DNA of 64,000 bases, from assembly GCF_014205295.1 (NCBI RefSeq), contig NZ_JACHNF010000001.1:4898001-4962000 (forward strand), given 5' to 3'. Made by a program: the position numbers and the translations under genes. The DNA comes from Kribbella solani. Its GTDB lineage: Bacteria; Actinomycetota; Actinomycetes; Propionibacteriales; Kribbellaceae. Shown here piece after piece: positions 1-8,961 of this stretch. A model generated the notes under the pieces. That model ran no database searches, was not told the DNA's origin, and saw only the letters and a list, made by a program, of their open reading frames with translations. Numbering within the stretch: position 1 is the first letter of the stretch; every line of letters begins with the position of its first letter.

Positions 1-232
1 CATCATGCGCGTACCGCCGCAGGAACGCCTCCAGCGCGACCCCAGCTTCACCGTGGTACGCGGACCCGAACCCACCCGCCGCCACATCGATCTGCCCGGC
101 GAGGGGGCCGCACAAGTACTTGGCGCACGCGTCGTACTGATCGGCCAACGCGTACAGCGCGTCCTCGTCGGCCTGTGGTTCGTACCCGCCTTCGAGGATC
201 GCCTTCAACCATCCCGGCAGCTGGAGCCCCAC
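1..232 (-). CDS. CpnT-like / WXG100-like N-terminal domain protein (partial)
   Basis: This is the 5' part of a gene that leaves the window at base 1. I place the start at a GTG (230-232), one base after the stop of the upstream gene. The translation opens VGLQLPGWLKAILEGGY, then has an acidic stretch and a DQYDACAKYL helix. This resembles the helical WXG-like N-terminal domain of CpnT-type toxins and other large T7SS substrates, where the C-terminus carries the effector. The helix is followed by a Gly/Ala-rich FGSAYHGEAG segment. Position directly after an EspC-like and a YbaB-like gene supports a secreted substrate. Toxin activity cannot be judged because the C-terminus is outside the window. 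Confidence 0.7.
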   Translation of the reverse strand, partial: MGLQLPGWLKAILEGGYEPQADEDALYALADQYDACAKYLCGPLAGQIDVAAGGFGSAYHGEAGVALEAFLRRYAHD

Positions 233-233
233 G

Positions 234-614
234 CTAGACCGCCTGGTCGGGCGGAAGCGTCGCCCAGCCCTGCGAGGTCTGGGTCAGGCCGAGGTCGGTC
301 GCGCGGACCTGCTGAGCGGCCGCGTCGTCGGTCGCGCGGGCGTTCTCCCCGCAGGACGACATCTGGTCGCCACGCCCGATCAACTGCTCCTCGATGCCCT
401 TGGCGAAGTCGGGAAACGTCTCGGCCTGGCTGTTCGCCCACCCGTCGGTGATCTGCCGGCCGTAGTCGTCACGTCCGGCGGCGGCCTCGATCGCGCCTTT
501 CGTCAGGCCGGCCAGCAACCGCGCGAGGTGCGTACCGGCGTCGGTTCCCGCTGTCCGGCAATCGTCCGACGCCCGCGCGACGCCGAGTTGGTCGACCTCG
601 ATCCGTTCAGTCAT
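234..614 (-). CDS. EspC-like type VII secretion target protein
   Basis: A 126-residue, mostly helical protein beginning MTERIEVDQLGVARASDD. Its size and helical pattern match the EspC/ESX excreted family and related WXG100-like small T7SS substrates. A WANSQAETFPDF segment around residues 59-70 sits where the turn between the two helices would be. It overlaps the upstream YbaB-like gene by 8 bases and is followed after one base by the CpnT-like gene, so the three are probably co-transcribed and translationally coupled. Probably an export partner or chaperone-like subunit for the large protein downstream. Family assignment is by pattern only. Confidence 0.7.
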   Translation of the reverse strand: MTERIEVDQLGVARASDDCRTAGTDAGTHLARLLAGLTKGAIEAAAGRDDYGRQITDGWANSQAETFPDFAKGIEEQLIGRGDQMSSCGENARATDDAAAQQVRATDLGLTQTSQGWATLPPDQAV

Positions 615-930
615 CGAGGTGCTCCCGGAACGCGTCGTACGCCGTGGCGAGCTTGGCTTCCGCGGCGGCCTGCGCCTGGCCGAGGGTGGTGAGGATGGTC
701 GCGGCGAGTGCTCTTGGGTCTCTCCTCGAGTAGATCCCCTGATCGAGTTCCAGTTCGCGTACGTCGCCGCGGCCGGTGACCGTGATCTTGACCAGGCGAT
801 CCGGTGAGACGGCGGTCGCGACCACCTCGTCGAAGGCGCGGTCCAGCGTCTCGGCCGCGGCGGTCACGCGCTCCAGGCCGCTGTCCAGGCCGAGCGCCGC
901 CAGTTCCTTGCCCAGGTCGAGCTTCGACAT
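607..930 (-). CDS. YbaB/EbfC-family nucleoid-associated-like protein
   Basis: A 107-residue protein starting at ATG 930, chosen because GGAGGTGG lies just upstream; the open frame extends further but without a comparable start. The sequence has an N-terminal helix, a central VKITVTGRGDVRELELD beta segment typical of the YbaB/EbfC fold, and a C-terminal helix rich in Ala and Gln. YbaB-like proteins commonly lie beside small ESX proteins in actinobacterial T7SS loci. DNA binding is a family property, not something the sequence proves here. It heads the leftward operon and is divergent from the mycosin gene. Confidence 0.8.
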   Translation of the reverse strand: MSKLDLGKELAALGLDSGLERVTAAAETLDRAFDEVVATAVSPDRLVKITVTGRGDVRELELDQGIYSRRDPRALAATILTTLGQAQAAAEAKLATAYDAFREHLDD

Positions 931-1038
931 GTCCACCTCCGGGTTCCAGCGTCGGCGCTCGGCGGGATCATGGTCAGTCCGTGGCCACAAGGGGTCAGAA
1001 CCCGTGGCACGATCGGGCCCCGCCGTACGGTCCGGATC

Positions 1039-2223
1039 GTGAAGACAGTCAGAGCAGCAGCCGCGGCCGTCGTCCTCGGGGCACTGGCCGCCACCGCGAC
1101 ACCCGCGACCGCGACGCCGCCGGCCGGCCAGTGCCAGAACGCCGAAGGCGGCGGGCCGACGGTCAGCAAGATGCCCTGGGCAACCACTTGGCTGGCGCCG
1201 GAACGCGCCTGGCCGGTCAGCACCGGCAGCGGCGTGACGGTCGCGGTGATCGACTCCGGCGTCGACGCGGACCATCCGCAACTCCGTGGCGCGGTCCTGC
1301 CCGGCAAGGATGTACTCACGCCCGGCGACAAACGCGCCGACTTCGACTGCGTCTCACATGGCACGGCGGTGGCGAGCATCATCGCGGCCCGTCCGCTCAA
1401 CGGGGTCGGCTTCCGTGGCGTCGCACCGGGCGCACGCATCCTGCCGATCCGCGTCAGCGAACGGGACGCGAATGAGCAGCAAGGTGCGGCCGTCGACGCG
1501 ACCGTGTTCGCGGGCGCCATCCGGTACGCGGCTGACGCGGGCGCCACAGTCATCAACATCTCGTTGTCGCTGTACGTGGACCAGAAGCCCGTCCGCGACG
1601 CCGTCCGGTATGCCCAACGGCACGATGCACTGATCGTCGCCGCGGCCGGCAACGCCCACAACCAGCAAGGACCGGACCCGGTCACGTACCCAGCGGCGTA
1701 CCCGGGTGTGCTTGGGGTCGGCGCGATGACGATCGACGGCAGCCGCCTGTCGAACTCGCAGGTCGGAGCGTACGTCGACATCTCCGCACCTGGCGGGGGC
1801 GTACTGGCCGCAACCCGCGTCAACGGTCACCGGTACTACGACGGCACTAGCTTCGCTACTGGCTTCGTCAGCGGTACGGCGGCCCTGGTACGCGCTGCTG
1901 ACCCACATCTCCCGGCAGCCGAGGTAGCGAAGCGCCTGATGGCTACTGCGACACCAGCGCCTGGCCCGTCCGACCAGTACGGCGCCGGCGTGGTCAACCC
2001 GTATCGGGCAGTGCGGGACGTACTCAGTACGTCGAAACCCGCCGCTCTTCCACCTGTAGCTCCGCCGAAGTCCGATCCGGCAGCAGACCGTACTGCTGCC
2101 TGGAACCACGCTGGACTCGCCGGACGCCGGATCGCCTTGCTAGCAGGGGTGTCAGCGCTTCTGGTACTGCTTGCTGCTGCTGTCATTCCACTAGGCCGAC
2201 GCCGCGGTTGGCGCGTCAACTGA
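1039..2223 (+). CDS. mycP: Type VII secretion-associated serine protease mycosin
   Basis: A subtilisin-type S8 protease of about 394 residues. The triad is visible as Asp72 in VAVIDSGVD, His107 in SHGTAVASI and Ser271 in DGTSFATG. An N-terminal signal peptide rich in Ala/Val is followed by Pro/Thr. A C-terminal hydrophobic helix (about residues 360-382) ending in RRRGW should anchor it in the membrane with the protease domain outside. The GTG at 1039 puts VKTVR directly before the hydrophobic core; an in-frame ATG at 970 would add 23 residues and is an alternative. Mycosins stabilise the ESX membrane complex and cleave some substrates. Two WXG100 genes lie convergently downstream. Confidence 0.93.
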   Translation: MKTVRAAAAAVVLGALAATATPATATPPAGQCQNAEGGGPTVSKMPWATTWLAPERAWPVSTGSGVTVAVIDSGVDADHPQLRGAVLPGKDVLTPGDKRADFDCVSHGTAVASIIAARPLNGVGFRGVAPGARILPIRVSERDANEQQGAAVDATVFAGAIRYAADAGATVINISLSLYVDQKPVRDAVRYAQRHDALIVAAAGNAHNQQGPDPVTYPAAYPGVLGVGAMTIDGSRLSNSQVGAYVDISAPGGGVLAATRVNGHRYYDGTSFATGFVSGTAALVRAADPHLPAAEVAKRLMATATPAPGPSDQYGAGVVNPYRAVRDVLSTSKPAALPPVAPPKSDPAADRTAAWNHAGLAGRRIALLAGVSALLVLLAAAVIPLGRRRGWRVN

Positions 2224-2227
2224 AAGC

Positions 2228-2257
2228 GCGCCCGGCCCTCCACTCGGGGCCGGGCGC
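2228..2257. terminator. Bidirectional hairpin terminator between mycP and WXG100 gene
   Basis: An 11-bp perfect inverted repeat (2228-2238 and 2247-2257, arms GCGCCCGGCCC and its complement) with an 8-base loop sits between two convergent genes. The flanks carry AA on the left and TT on the right, so it could end transcription in either direction. Confidence 0.75.
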
Positions 2258-2266
2258 TTCGTGTGT

Positions 2267-2566
2267 TCAGGCTTGGATGGTGATAGCTGCGGAGTGGTCG
2301 GTGCTGCGCATCTGCAGCATCGAGTCCTCGACGGTACTACCGCGCTTACTGAGCAACAGGTTCAGCTCACCGGCCGCCTGTGCCCACAGCTGCTGTACCT
2401 GCTGTACCTGCGGAGCCGCCTCCTCGCTCTGCCAAGCGGCCAACAGCGCCTGGATCGCGCTCTCGAACTGGGTCTTCAGCTCGGTCGCCTCCTTGCTGGC
2501 CCCGGCCATGTCGACCGCTGCCTGTGCCATAGCGGCGTACGGATAGTTGATGTGATCTCCGGGCAT
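2267..2566 (-). CDS. WXG100-family protein (WQS variant)
   Basis: A 99-residue, two-helix ESAT-6/CFP-10-like protein. The hairpin turn reads AAWQSEEAAP, so the canonical W-x-G is replaced by W-Q-S. The C-terminal half is helical and polar. It is the second gene of a tandem pair (13-base gap from the upstream WXG100 gene), the usual arrangement for a heterodimeric ESX substrate pair. Probably secreted through the EccBCDE channel encoded nearby. The missing Gly in the turn is the only oddity. Confidence 0.85.
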   Translation of the reverse strand: MPGDHINYPYAAMAQAAVDMAGASKEATELKTQFESAIQALLAAWQSEEAAPQVQQVQQLWAQAAGELNLLLSKRGSTVEDSMLQMRSTDHSAAITIQA

Positions 2567-2579
2567 CGTTTGTCCTTTC

Positions 2580-2906
2580 TCAGAGCACGGTGATGTCGAG
2601 TACGGGGTTGGTGCTGCCTACTCGGGCCAGTGCGGTCTGTGCGTTGTCGTCTGCCGACTGGTACGCGCTCTTCGCGCTGCCGATGCCATCCGCCAGCTGG
2701 TGCAGGCGATTGCACAGCTTGGTCATCGCGTCCAGATGGCTGTGGTGCCCGGACCAGAACGCGTTCTTGATCATCCCGTCCATCGGAGCCAGTACGCCCA
2801 TCGCGTTGTCGAGCCTGCTCATCACGTTCTTCAGGTTGTCGCCGATCGTGGCGGCGTCCTGGGCGGTACGGTGCATTCGCTGGAGTTCGGTCTCCACACC
2901 GGCCAT
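2580..2906 (-). CDS. WXG100-family protein (WSG motif)
   Basis: A 108-residue ESAT-6/CFP-10-like protein with a clear W-x-G turn (NAFWSGHHS, about residues 49-57) between two predicted amphipathic helices. It is the first gene of the WXG100 pair and likely forms a heterodimer with the product of the next gene. A GGAGGAAA-type ribosome site precedes the ATG. The C-terminus ends in VLDITVL without an obvious YxxxD/E export signal, so the partner may carry the recognition element. Confidence 0.87.
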   Translation of the reverse strand: MAGVETELQRMHRTAQDAATIGDNLKNVMSRLDNAMGVLAPMDGMIKNAFWSGHHSHLDAMTKLCNRLHQLADGIGSAKSAYQSADDNAQTALARVGSTNPVLDITVL

Positions 2907-2967
2907 GGTGTTTCCTCCTCTGGGGTTGCCGGCGCGTGATCACCGGTCGATGTCACGCTAGGTCTGT

Positions 2968-2981
2968 GGACGGCGCCGTCC
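2968..2981. promoter_or_regulatory. 14-bp perfect palindrome upstream of the WXG100 pair
   Basis: GGACGGCGCCGTCC is fully self-complementary and lies 62 bases upstream of the WXG100 pair and 44 bases past the stop of the PPE/WXG-like gene. It could be a short terminator stem for the upstream gene or a regulator site. Nothing else in the interval decides between these. Confidence 0.35.
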
Positions 2982-3024
2982 GGGGTGTGTTCCGGTTGCG
3001 GCCAGGGAATGGCCAGTTGTGCCG

Positions 3025-4479
3025 TCAGAGCTTCCACAGCTCGTCGTCAAGCACCTCTTCGGTACGTTGGGTGCGCTTCGCGGCCCTGCGCTTTCGCAGT
3101 GGCGGCGCACCGGACGGCGTACGCTGCTCGCCGCTGGTGCGGCCCTGTAGTTCGGACTGGACGCCCTGGCGGCTCAGGCGCTCGGCGGCGGTGGATTCTG
3201 TTGGGACAGTGAAGCCCTGGCGGTTCGGGGCGGCGCCGGAGCGGATGTCGGCCCGGGCACCGGCCGCGCCCGCACCGGCCCCGGCGCCGTTCATGGGCGG
3301 GTACATCGGGGACGAGCTCTGCTGCGTGCCAGTTGAGCTGGTTGGTTTGCCGGCCAGCGTTGGCTCGGCACCAGCTCCACCTGCTGTTGCTGCTGCTCGC
3401 GGCGATGAGGAGTTTCGTTCTGATGCTCCAGGGCTGCCGGTCGGGAGGCCGCCGCCTGTCGCTCCGCCACCGCCTCCGAACGGCACATCGATGTTCGGGA
3501 GACCGCCACCACCTGAACCACTTCCGCCTAAGCCGCTTCCGCCGTCAGGTGGAGTGAAACGGGTTGGATCGAACGTGGGCGGTGTGGTTGTGACACCGCC
3601 TGCTAGAGCGGGCTGGTCGGACGGGTACCCCTTGGGGAGCAAACCACTCGGGTCCGGAGTGGTGGTCGGGGTGCCACCGCCAGTCAGGTCCTTTGCGTGC
3701 TGGGCGAGCGTCAGCCACTTGTCCAGGTTCTCCGGGACCTTGCCGGTCAGGTCGATGCCCTTGCCGATGACGTCGATCGCCTTACCCGCTTCGTCCCACG
3801 GGTCCTTCTCATCCTTGGGCGCCGTAGGGTTGGCGGCTGGCTTCTCACCGGGCACCTCACCGGGCGTCGCACCAGGCGCGGCGTTCCCCGGCGCGGCGCC
3901 ACCACCGCCGTCGGCTTTCGCGCTCGGATCGCCGTTGTGGTCGCCCGGCTGCTCCTGCGTAGGCTTCGGCGTCATCGGCCCGCCGTACTTGGCATGCGGG
4001 AAACTGACCCGGTCGAAGGCTTGCTGCATCAGTCCCGACAGCACACCCATCACGTTGGCGGCCCGAGCGCGAATGTCGTCCATGTCCCGCTGCGCCGCAT
4101 CCCGGTCGGCCTGCTCGCTCGCCGTCGCCTTCCGGGTCTCCGCCTGGGCGTACGGGGGTGCGAGTCCCTCGACGATCTGCCGGGTGGCAACGATCGTGCC
4201 GCTGATGTTCGTCAGCTGACTGCCGACCTGCTCGGCAAACATCCGCCACTCGTCCGCGGACTGCCTGCTCTGCGTGACGTTGGTGTTGATGCTGCTGAAC
4301 ACCTCGCTGTCGCGGAACTGCTGCGTGTTGTTCCAGGCGAAGTCGAGGTTCTCCTGGGTGTTCTTGATGGCACCTGCCATCGAGCCCCAGGTCTCGCCCG
4401 CGCTCTGCCAGGTACCGGCATCGGTGGCCTGGATCTGGCCGAGCATGTCCGCCATCGAGGTCTTGGTGTAGTCAGCCAT
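3025..4479 (-). CDS. Proline/glycine-rich WXG/PPE-like T7SS substrate
   Basis: A 484-residue protein with two parts. Residues 1-170 are helical, with TWQSAGETWGSMAG near the start and long polar helices, resembling the N-terminal helical bundle of PPE or long WXG proteins. Residues 170-440 are low-complexity Gly/Pro/Thr/Ala. The C-terminus ends basic (RKRRAAKRTQRTEE) then LDDELWKL. No signal peptide is seen, as expected for a T7SS substrate. It lies 9 bases after the stop of the upstream small gene and is oriented with eccC. A surface-exposed or secreted role is inferred from context only. Confidence 0.75.
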   Translation of the reverse strand: MADYTKTSMADMLGQIQATDAGTWQSAGETWGSMAGAIKNTQENLDFAWNNTQQFRDSEVFSSINTNVTQSRQSADEWRMFAEQVGSQLTNISGTIVATRQIVEGLAPPYAQAETRKATASEQADRDAAQRDMDDIRARAANVMGVLSGLMQQAFDRVSFPHAKYGGPMTPKPTQEQPGDHNGDPSAKADGGGGAAPGNAAPGATPGEVPGEKPAANPTAPKDEKDPWDEAGKAIDVIGKGIDLTGKVPENLDKWLTLAQHAKDLTGGGTPTTTPDPSGLLPKGYPSDQPALAGGVTTTPPTFDPTRFTPPDGGSGLGGSGSGGGGLPNIDVPFGGGGGATGGGLPTGSPGASERNSSSPRAAATAGGAGAEPTLAGKPTSSTGTQQSSSPMYPPMNGAGAGAGAAGARADIRSGAAPNRQGFTVPTESTAAERLSRQGVQSELQGRTSGEQRTPSGAPPLRKRRAAKRTQRTEEVLDDELWKL

Positions 4480-4488
4480 CGTCGGCTC

Positions 4489-4977
4489 CTATGCGGTCGG
4501 CTGCGTCGAACCGCCCGAGGTGCCGAACTCCCCGGGCGCCAGGATCCGTACGTGCGGGTCGGGTTTCGGCATCGGCGGGTTGCTCACCGACGGCGGTGCC
4601 GGTGGTGGCGCGATCGGCGGCAGGCCGTCGCCGTCGGTCCAGTCCCGGACCCGGACCGGGTTGAGCTCGGTCGCGATGATGTCGCGGGCGTCCCGGTCGT
4701 TGACCTCGAACCGCCCGGCCGCGCCCCGATCGGTGGCATCGAACCGGTCCGCCGCGTTCCGGGAGACGGTCCCGAAGGCGTCGATGCCCCGGGCGAGGTC
4801 GTGGCCGAACCCGGCCAGCTGCGGCGCCCACTGCTGGAGGAGACCGTTCGGTTTGTCCGAGTCCGGCATCCCGCCATGCAGGTTGAAACCAGGCAGCGCG
4901 TCGCAGACCGTGGTGAAGTCGTTCGGTTTCAGCATCGCGGCGAAGTCGCGGAGTTGCTGGGGTGTGACCTGGACCAT
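4489..4977 (-). CDS. T7SS-locus hypothetical protein
   Basis: A 162-residue protein starting MVQVTPQQLRDFAAML, a helical opening seen in ESX-associated proteins of actinomycetes. The middle has repeated polar DRFDATDRG / GRFEVNDRD motifs, and the C-terminal third is Pro-rich (PPIAPPPAPPSVSNPP). It sits between eccC and the PPE/WXG-like gene, 30 bases after eccC on the same strand, and so is probably in the eccC operon. I do not recognise a defined family. A T7SS substrate or substrate-specific chaperone is the most likely role. Confidence 0.7.
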   Translation of the reverse strand: MVQVTPQQLRDFAAMLKPNDFTTVCDALPGFNLHGGMPDSDKPNGLLQQWAPQLAGFGHDLARGIDAFGTVSRNAADRFDATDRGAAGRFEVNDRDARDIIATELNPVRVRDWTDGDGLPPIAPPPAPPSVSNPPMPKPDPHVRILAPGEFGTSGGSTQPTA

Positions 4978-5007
4978 GGGTGGCTCCTGTCGGATCGAGC
5001 AGTCGAC

Positions 5008-8000
5008 TCAGCTGGTGCAGTCGACGAGGTGGACGAGGCTGGTGTCACCGCGGCGGGCAACGAGTTGGGCCCGGCCTGGCGGCAGCTGCTGCGGCCGGGT
5101 GGCGCCGAGCAGGGGGCCTTCTGCTTTGTCGCCGCTGAACAGCAGGCCTGGCGTCCCGACATCGCGCAGCCGGGCGATCAGCGGCTCGAAGATCGCCCGT
5201 CCGGCACCGCCGCTGCGCCGGACAACCACAATGTGCAGGCCGATGTCGCGGCCGTGCGCGAGGTAGTCGATCAGACCGGCGAGCGGGTTGTTGCTGCCGG
5301 CGACCAGGTCGTAGTCGTCAACCAGGACATGGATCCGCGGACCGGTCCATTCGCCCGACAGGCGGCGGTCGAGTACGGGGATGAGGTCCGCGACCATCGC
5401 TTCGACGCCACGCGGCTCGGAGAACGTACCCATCAGGTGTTCACCGTCGATGGTGAGTGAGCGCCGGTAGTCGACCAGGATGATCCGCGCCTCGGTCGGG
5501 TCGTAGCGGTTTACCAGTGAGCGGGCGATCCAGCGGAGGAAGCTGGTCTTGCCAGACTCGGTGTCACCGAACACCAGGAAGTGCGGGTCGGCGTCGAAAT
5601 CGACGTGCACCGGGCCTAAGTCACGCTCGGACAGTCCGACAGGCAGTCCAGGCGGTTGGTCCAGCTGTCGTGCCAGTACGGCCGTCAGCTCGGACTCTGC
5701 CAGCAGCAACGGGAGTAGGCGTACGCGTGGTGCACCGGACACCGGCCAGGCCGCGGCGAGCTGTGACACCAGGTCGGTGTCTGGTGTGGCTACAACGAAG
5801 TGCTGCGCGTTGTCAGTGAGCCCGCGGCCCGGTTGGTCGGCCGGTACGCTCATGGCTGCTCTACGGTCCACCATCGAGTCGGACGGGTCGCCCAGCCGCA
5901 GCTCGATCCTCGTACCGAACAGGTCGCGGATGGTGCCGCGCAGGTCGAACCAGCGTGCACAGGTCGCCACCACGTGCACGCCGTACGCCAGGCCGCGGCT
6001 GGCGAGGTCGGCCAGGGTCAGCTCGAGCTCCTCGAAGTCGGACCGCAGTACAGACCAGCCATCCACTACCAGGAACACGTCACCCCACGGGTCACCGGCG
6101 AACTCACCGGCCGTACGTCGCTCCCGGTACGCGGCCATGCCTTCGACACCATGCTCTGCGAAGAAGCGCTCCCGGTTGCTCAGCAGCTGCTGCACTTCCG
6201 CGACAGTCCGGCGTACTGCGCCCACGTCCAGGCGGGAGGCGATGCCGCCGACATGCGGTAGGTCCCGGAGCGCGGCGAGTGAACCACCACCGAAGTCGAG
6301 GCAATAGAACTGCACCTCGCGCGGGGTGTGGGTGATTGCGAGTGCAGAGATCAGCGTGCGGATCGCAGTGCTCTTCCCGCTGCGCGGACCACCGACGATG
6401 ACGACGTGGCCGGCCGCAGCGGACAGGTCTACCAGCAGTGGGTCGCGGCGCTGATCGAGTGGCTTGTCCACTAGTCCGATCGGCACCCGCAGCAGTCCTG
6501 GTACGCCAGTAGTAGTGAGTCCACGGTCCGGGTCAACAGTCAGTGGCGGTAGTAGGTCAGTCAGCGGCGGCGGAGTGTCGAGTAGTGGCAGCCAGATCTG
6601 GTGAGCCGGTTTGCCCTTGTTCTCCAGGCGATCCACGAGGATGTCGAGCAGCTTCTCACCGACACCGTCCTCCTCCGGTGGTTCCTCGACCTCGGTGACC
6701 GGCATCGACACGTACGCGCTCGTGAACGGCGACACATCGTCCGCGTCAGTAGCCGTTGAACTGACAGCCGGTCGGTGTACGCCCGACACGTACGCGGACC
6801 GGAATCGCACCAGCGTCTCCGTACCGATCTGGAGGAACCCGTGGCCGGGCGCGCGCGGCAGTTCGTACGCGTCGGGGATGCCGAGTACTACGCGGCTGTC
6901 CATCGCCGAGAACGTCCGCAGACCGATCCGGTATGACAGATGGGCATCCAGCCCACGCAGGCGCCCCTCCTCCAGTTTCTGGCTGGCCAGTAGGAGATGT
7001 ACGCCCAGTGCTCGGCCGACGCGACCGATCTGGACGAACATGTCGATGAAGTCGGGCTTGGCCGACAGGAGCTCGGAGAACTCGTCGCAGATCACCAGGA
7101 GCGTCGGTACCTCGGGTAGGTTCGCCCCAGCCGCCCGCGCCATCTCGTACGCTCGCAGGGACTCGTAGTTGCCGGCCCGGCGCAGCAGCTCCTGCCGGCG
7201 AATGATCTCGCCCTTGATCGCATCGGACATCCGGTCAACCAGAGTCAACTCGTCGGCGAGGTTGGTGATCACCGCGCTGGTATGCGGCAGCCGGTCCAGC
7301 TTTGTGAACGTCGCGCCGCCTTTGAAGTCGACCAGCGCGAAGTTGAGGCTGTCCGAGGAGTGCGTTGCGGCCAGAGCGAGTACGAGCGTACGCAGCAGCT
7401 CGCTCTTGCCCGAGCCGGTCGCACCAATCAGCAGACCGTGTGGACCCATGCCGTCCTGTGCGGACTCCTTCAGGTCGAGCTCAACTGGCGTACCGTCCGC
7501 TGTGACGCCGAAGCGCACGCGTAGCCGGTCCCGGTTCGGCCGTGGCCCCCAGTGCTTGGCCGGGTCGAAGTCGTACGGGTCACCAAGGCTGAGCAGGTCG
7601 GTCAGGCCGAAGGCGGACGCGAAGCTCTCCTCGCCATCAGTTGCAGCAGACAGCCGGAGTGGTGCAAGCAGGCGGGCCAGCGCTTCCGCATCCGCGACAG
7701 TGAACGTGTCTGCCGTACCTACTTCTGACTCGCCCTCCATGGTGATGCTGGTCAGTACGCCGTCGTCAGCCACATCGAGCAGTACGGTCGACCTGTCGAG
7801 CAACCTGGGCGGCTGGGTGGTCAGGTCGACGACGCTGACGCCTTCTACTCCTCCACCGGACATCAGGTGATCGGACCCGGCTACGTCACCACCATCGACC
7901 AGTACGACGATGTGCGGGCCGTCGACTCGGGTAGTGGATGCCGGATCGAATCTAGGCCGCTGAGCAACCAGATCGTCCAGCACGGACTCCAGATCCGGAA

Positions 8001-8856
8001 CACTCTTGCTGATCAGGCGGATCGGTCCGAGTGCGTCGGACTTGTCCGGGTGGTGTGCGTGCGGTAGCCACTTCAGCCACTCCCACTCCGCTCTGGTGTC
8101 CGGACCGACCACCGCGGTGATCAGGAGGTCGTCCGGCGAGTGGAACGTGGCTAGCTGCGCTACGAGAGCACGGGCCAAGCTACGAGCCCGGTCCGGTTCA
8201 CCGTCGAGGTACACATGCGCGAACCCGCGTAGTGCCATTGCCACGGGCAGTCCGGGCACAGCCGAGTACGTCGTGATGAAGCGGCGTAGTGCACCGGCAG
8301 ACAGCGGCTCCAGCTCTTCCAGCGGGACTGTGTCGGGCGGAGCGACTGGTGTGGCGAGCGGCTGCGCACCCGTACCGACACGGACTATCGCGAAGTCGGC
8401 GTCGTTGCGGCGTCGTTCCCAGAGCCGGTAGCTCTCCACCAGAGTCCACAGCTGCGTCGGATCAGGATGCAGGTACGACAACGCCGTACGCTGCTGGCTG
8501 ACCGCCCGGCGCGCACGGATGCGCTGCTGGGACAGGTGGCGAAGGTAGCTACGCCGGGCACGGGCCATCTCGCGCCGCGGAGCACCCTGGCCGGCGAACG
8601 CGACAGCGGCCATGCCCAGTGCGGACAGGCCGAACAGTCCGCCGACGATGTAGCTCATCTTGCCGCCACCGCCGAGGGTCGAGTACATCAACGCCATCGC
8701 GGCACCACCCGCGAGCATCGGCACCATCATCACGTACTGCGAGAGCTGCCGGGCCGCGGGTTGTGGCAGCGCCGGCGGCGGATCGAGGGTGACGTCGCCG
8801 GTCGGCAAGGCCGGGCCGTCGCGACGCGGCGGTCTGCTGACGATGACTGTCGACAT
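5008..8856 (-). CDS. eccC: Type VII secretion ATPase EccC (FtsK/SpoIIIE, three domains)
   Basis: A 1282-residue motor protein. Two transmembrane helices occupy about residues 40-95. Three FtsK/SpoIIIE ATPase domains follow, with Walker A motifs GATGSGKSE (about residue 479), GGPRSGKST (about 821) and GDTESGKTS (about 1095). Domain 1 has a good Walker B (LLVICDEF). Domain 2 has VFLVVDGW, lacking the acidic residue after Asp. Domain 3 has HVLVDDYD. EccCa and EccCb are fused in one chain, unlike the split form of mycobacterial ESX-1. EccC recruits WXG100 substrates and powers secretion. It is divergent from eccD, with the promoters sharing 8857-8961. Confidence 0.97.
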   Translation of the reverse strand: MSTVIVSRPPRRDGPALPTGDVTLDPPPALPQPAARQLSQYVMMVPMLAGGAAMALMYSTLGGGGKMSYIVGGLFGLSALGMAAVAFAGQGAPRREMARARRSYLRHLSQQRIRARRAVSQQRTALSYLHPDPTQLWTLVESYRLWERRRNDADFAIVRVGTGAQPLATPVAPPDTVPLEELEPLSAGALRRFITTYSAVPGLPVAMALRGFAHVYLDGEPDRARSLARALVAQLATFHSPDDLLITAVVGPDTRAEWEWLKWLPHAHHPDKSDALGPIRLISKSVPDLESVLDDLVAQRPRFDPASTTRVDGPHIVVLVDGGDVAGSDHLMSGGGVEGVSVVDLTTQPPRLLDRSTVLLDVADDGVLTSITMEGESEVGTADTFTVADAEALARLLAPLRLSAATDGEESFASAFGLTDLLSLGDPYDFDPAKHWGPRPNRDRLRVRFGVTADGTPVELDLKESAQDGMGPHGLLIGATGSGKSELLRTLVLALAATHSSDSLNFALVDFKGGATFTKLDRLPHTSAVITNLADELTLVDRMSDAIKGEIIRRQELLRRAGNYESLRAYEMARAAGANLPEVPTLLVICDEFSELLSAKPDFIDMFVQIGRVGRALGVHLLLASQKLEEGRLRGLDAHLSYRIGLRTFSAMDSRVVLGIPDAYELPRAPGHGFLQIGTETLVRFRSAYVSGVHRPAVSSTATDADDVSPFTSAYVSMPVTEVEEPPEEDGVGEKLLDILVDRLENKGKPAHQIWLPLLDTPPPLTDLLPPLTVDPDRGLTTTGVPGLLRVPIGLVDKPLDQRRDPLLVDLSAAAGHVVIVGGPRSGKSTAIRTLISALAITHTPREVQFYCLDFGGGSLAALRDLPHVGGIASRLDVGAVRRTVAEVQQLLSNRERFFAEHGVEGMAAYRERRTAGEFAGDPWGDVFLVVDGWSVLRSDFEELELTLADLASRGLAYGVHVVATCARWFDLRGTIRDLFGTRIELRLGDPSDSMVDRRAAMSVPADQPGRGLTDNAQHFVVATPDTDLVSQLAAAWPVSGAPRVRLLPLLLAESELTAVLARQLDQPPGLPVGLSERDLGPVHVDFDADPHFLVFGDTESGKTSFLRWIARSLVNRYDPTEARIILVDYRRSLTIDGEHLMGTFSEPRGVEAMVADLIPVLDRRLSGEWTGPRIHVLVDDYDLVAGSNNPLAGLIDYLAHGRDIGLHIVVVRRSGGAGRAIFEPLIARLRDVGTPGLLFSGDKAEGPLLGATRPQQLPPGRAQLVARRGDTSLVHLVDCTS

Positions 8857-8961
8857 GTCTCCGGACGTTATGCGGCGCCGGCACCGGACAACGGCCGGCG
8901 GCCACTAGCTGACTGTCCGCAAGCTGCAAGCCCCGGTCACTCGGCAGCGCCCGGTGCCACC

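Noticed and set aside
864..1823. Long minus-strand open frame opposite the mycosin gene
   Set aside because: It is the antisense shadow of a protein with a full catalytic triad and has no recognisable motif of its own.
3697..5460. Plus-strand open frame of 587 codons
   Set aside because: It runs antisense across three T7SS genes, has Arg/Val-rich shadow composition and no family motif.
8467..8961. Upstream extension of eccD
   Set aside because: The extra 165 codons lie over eccC on the other strand; the ubiquitin-like domain starts right after GTG 8962.
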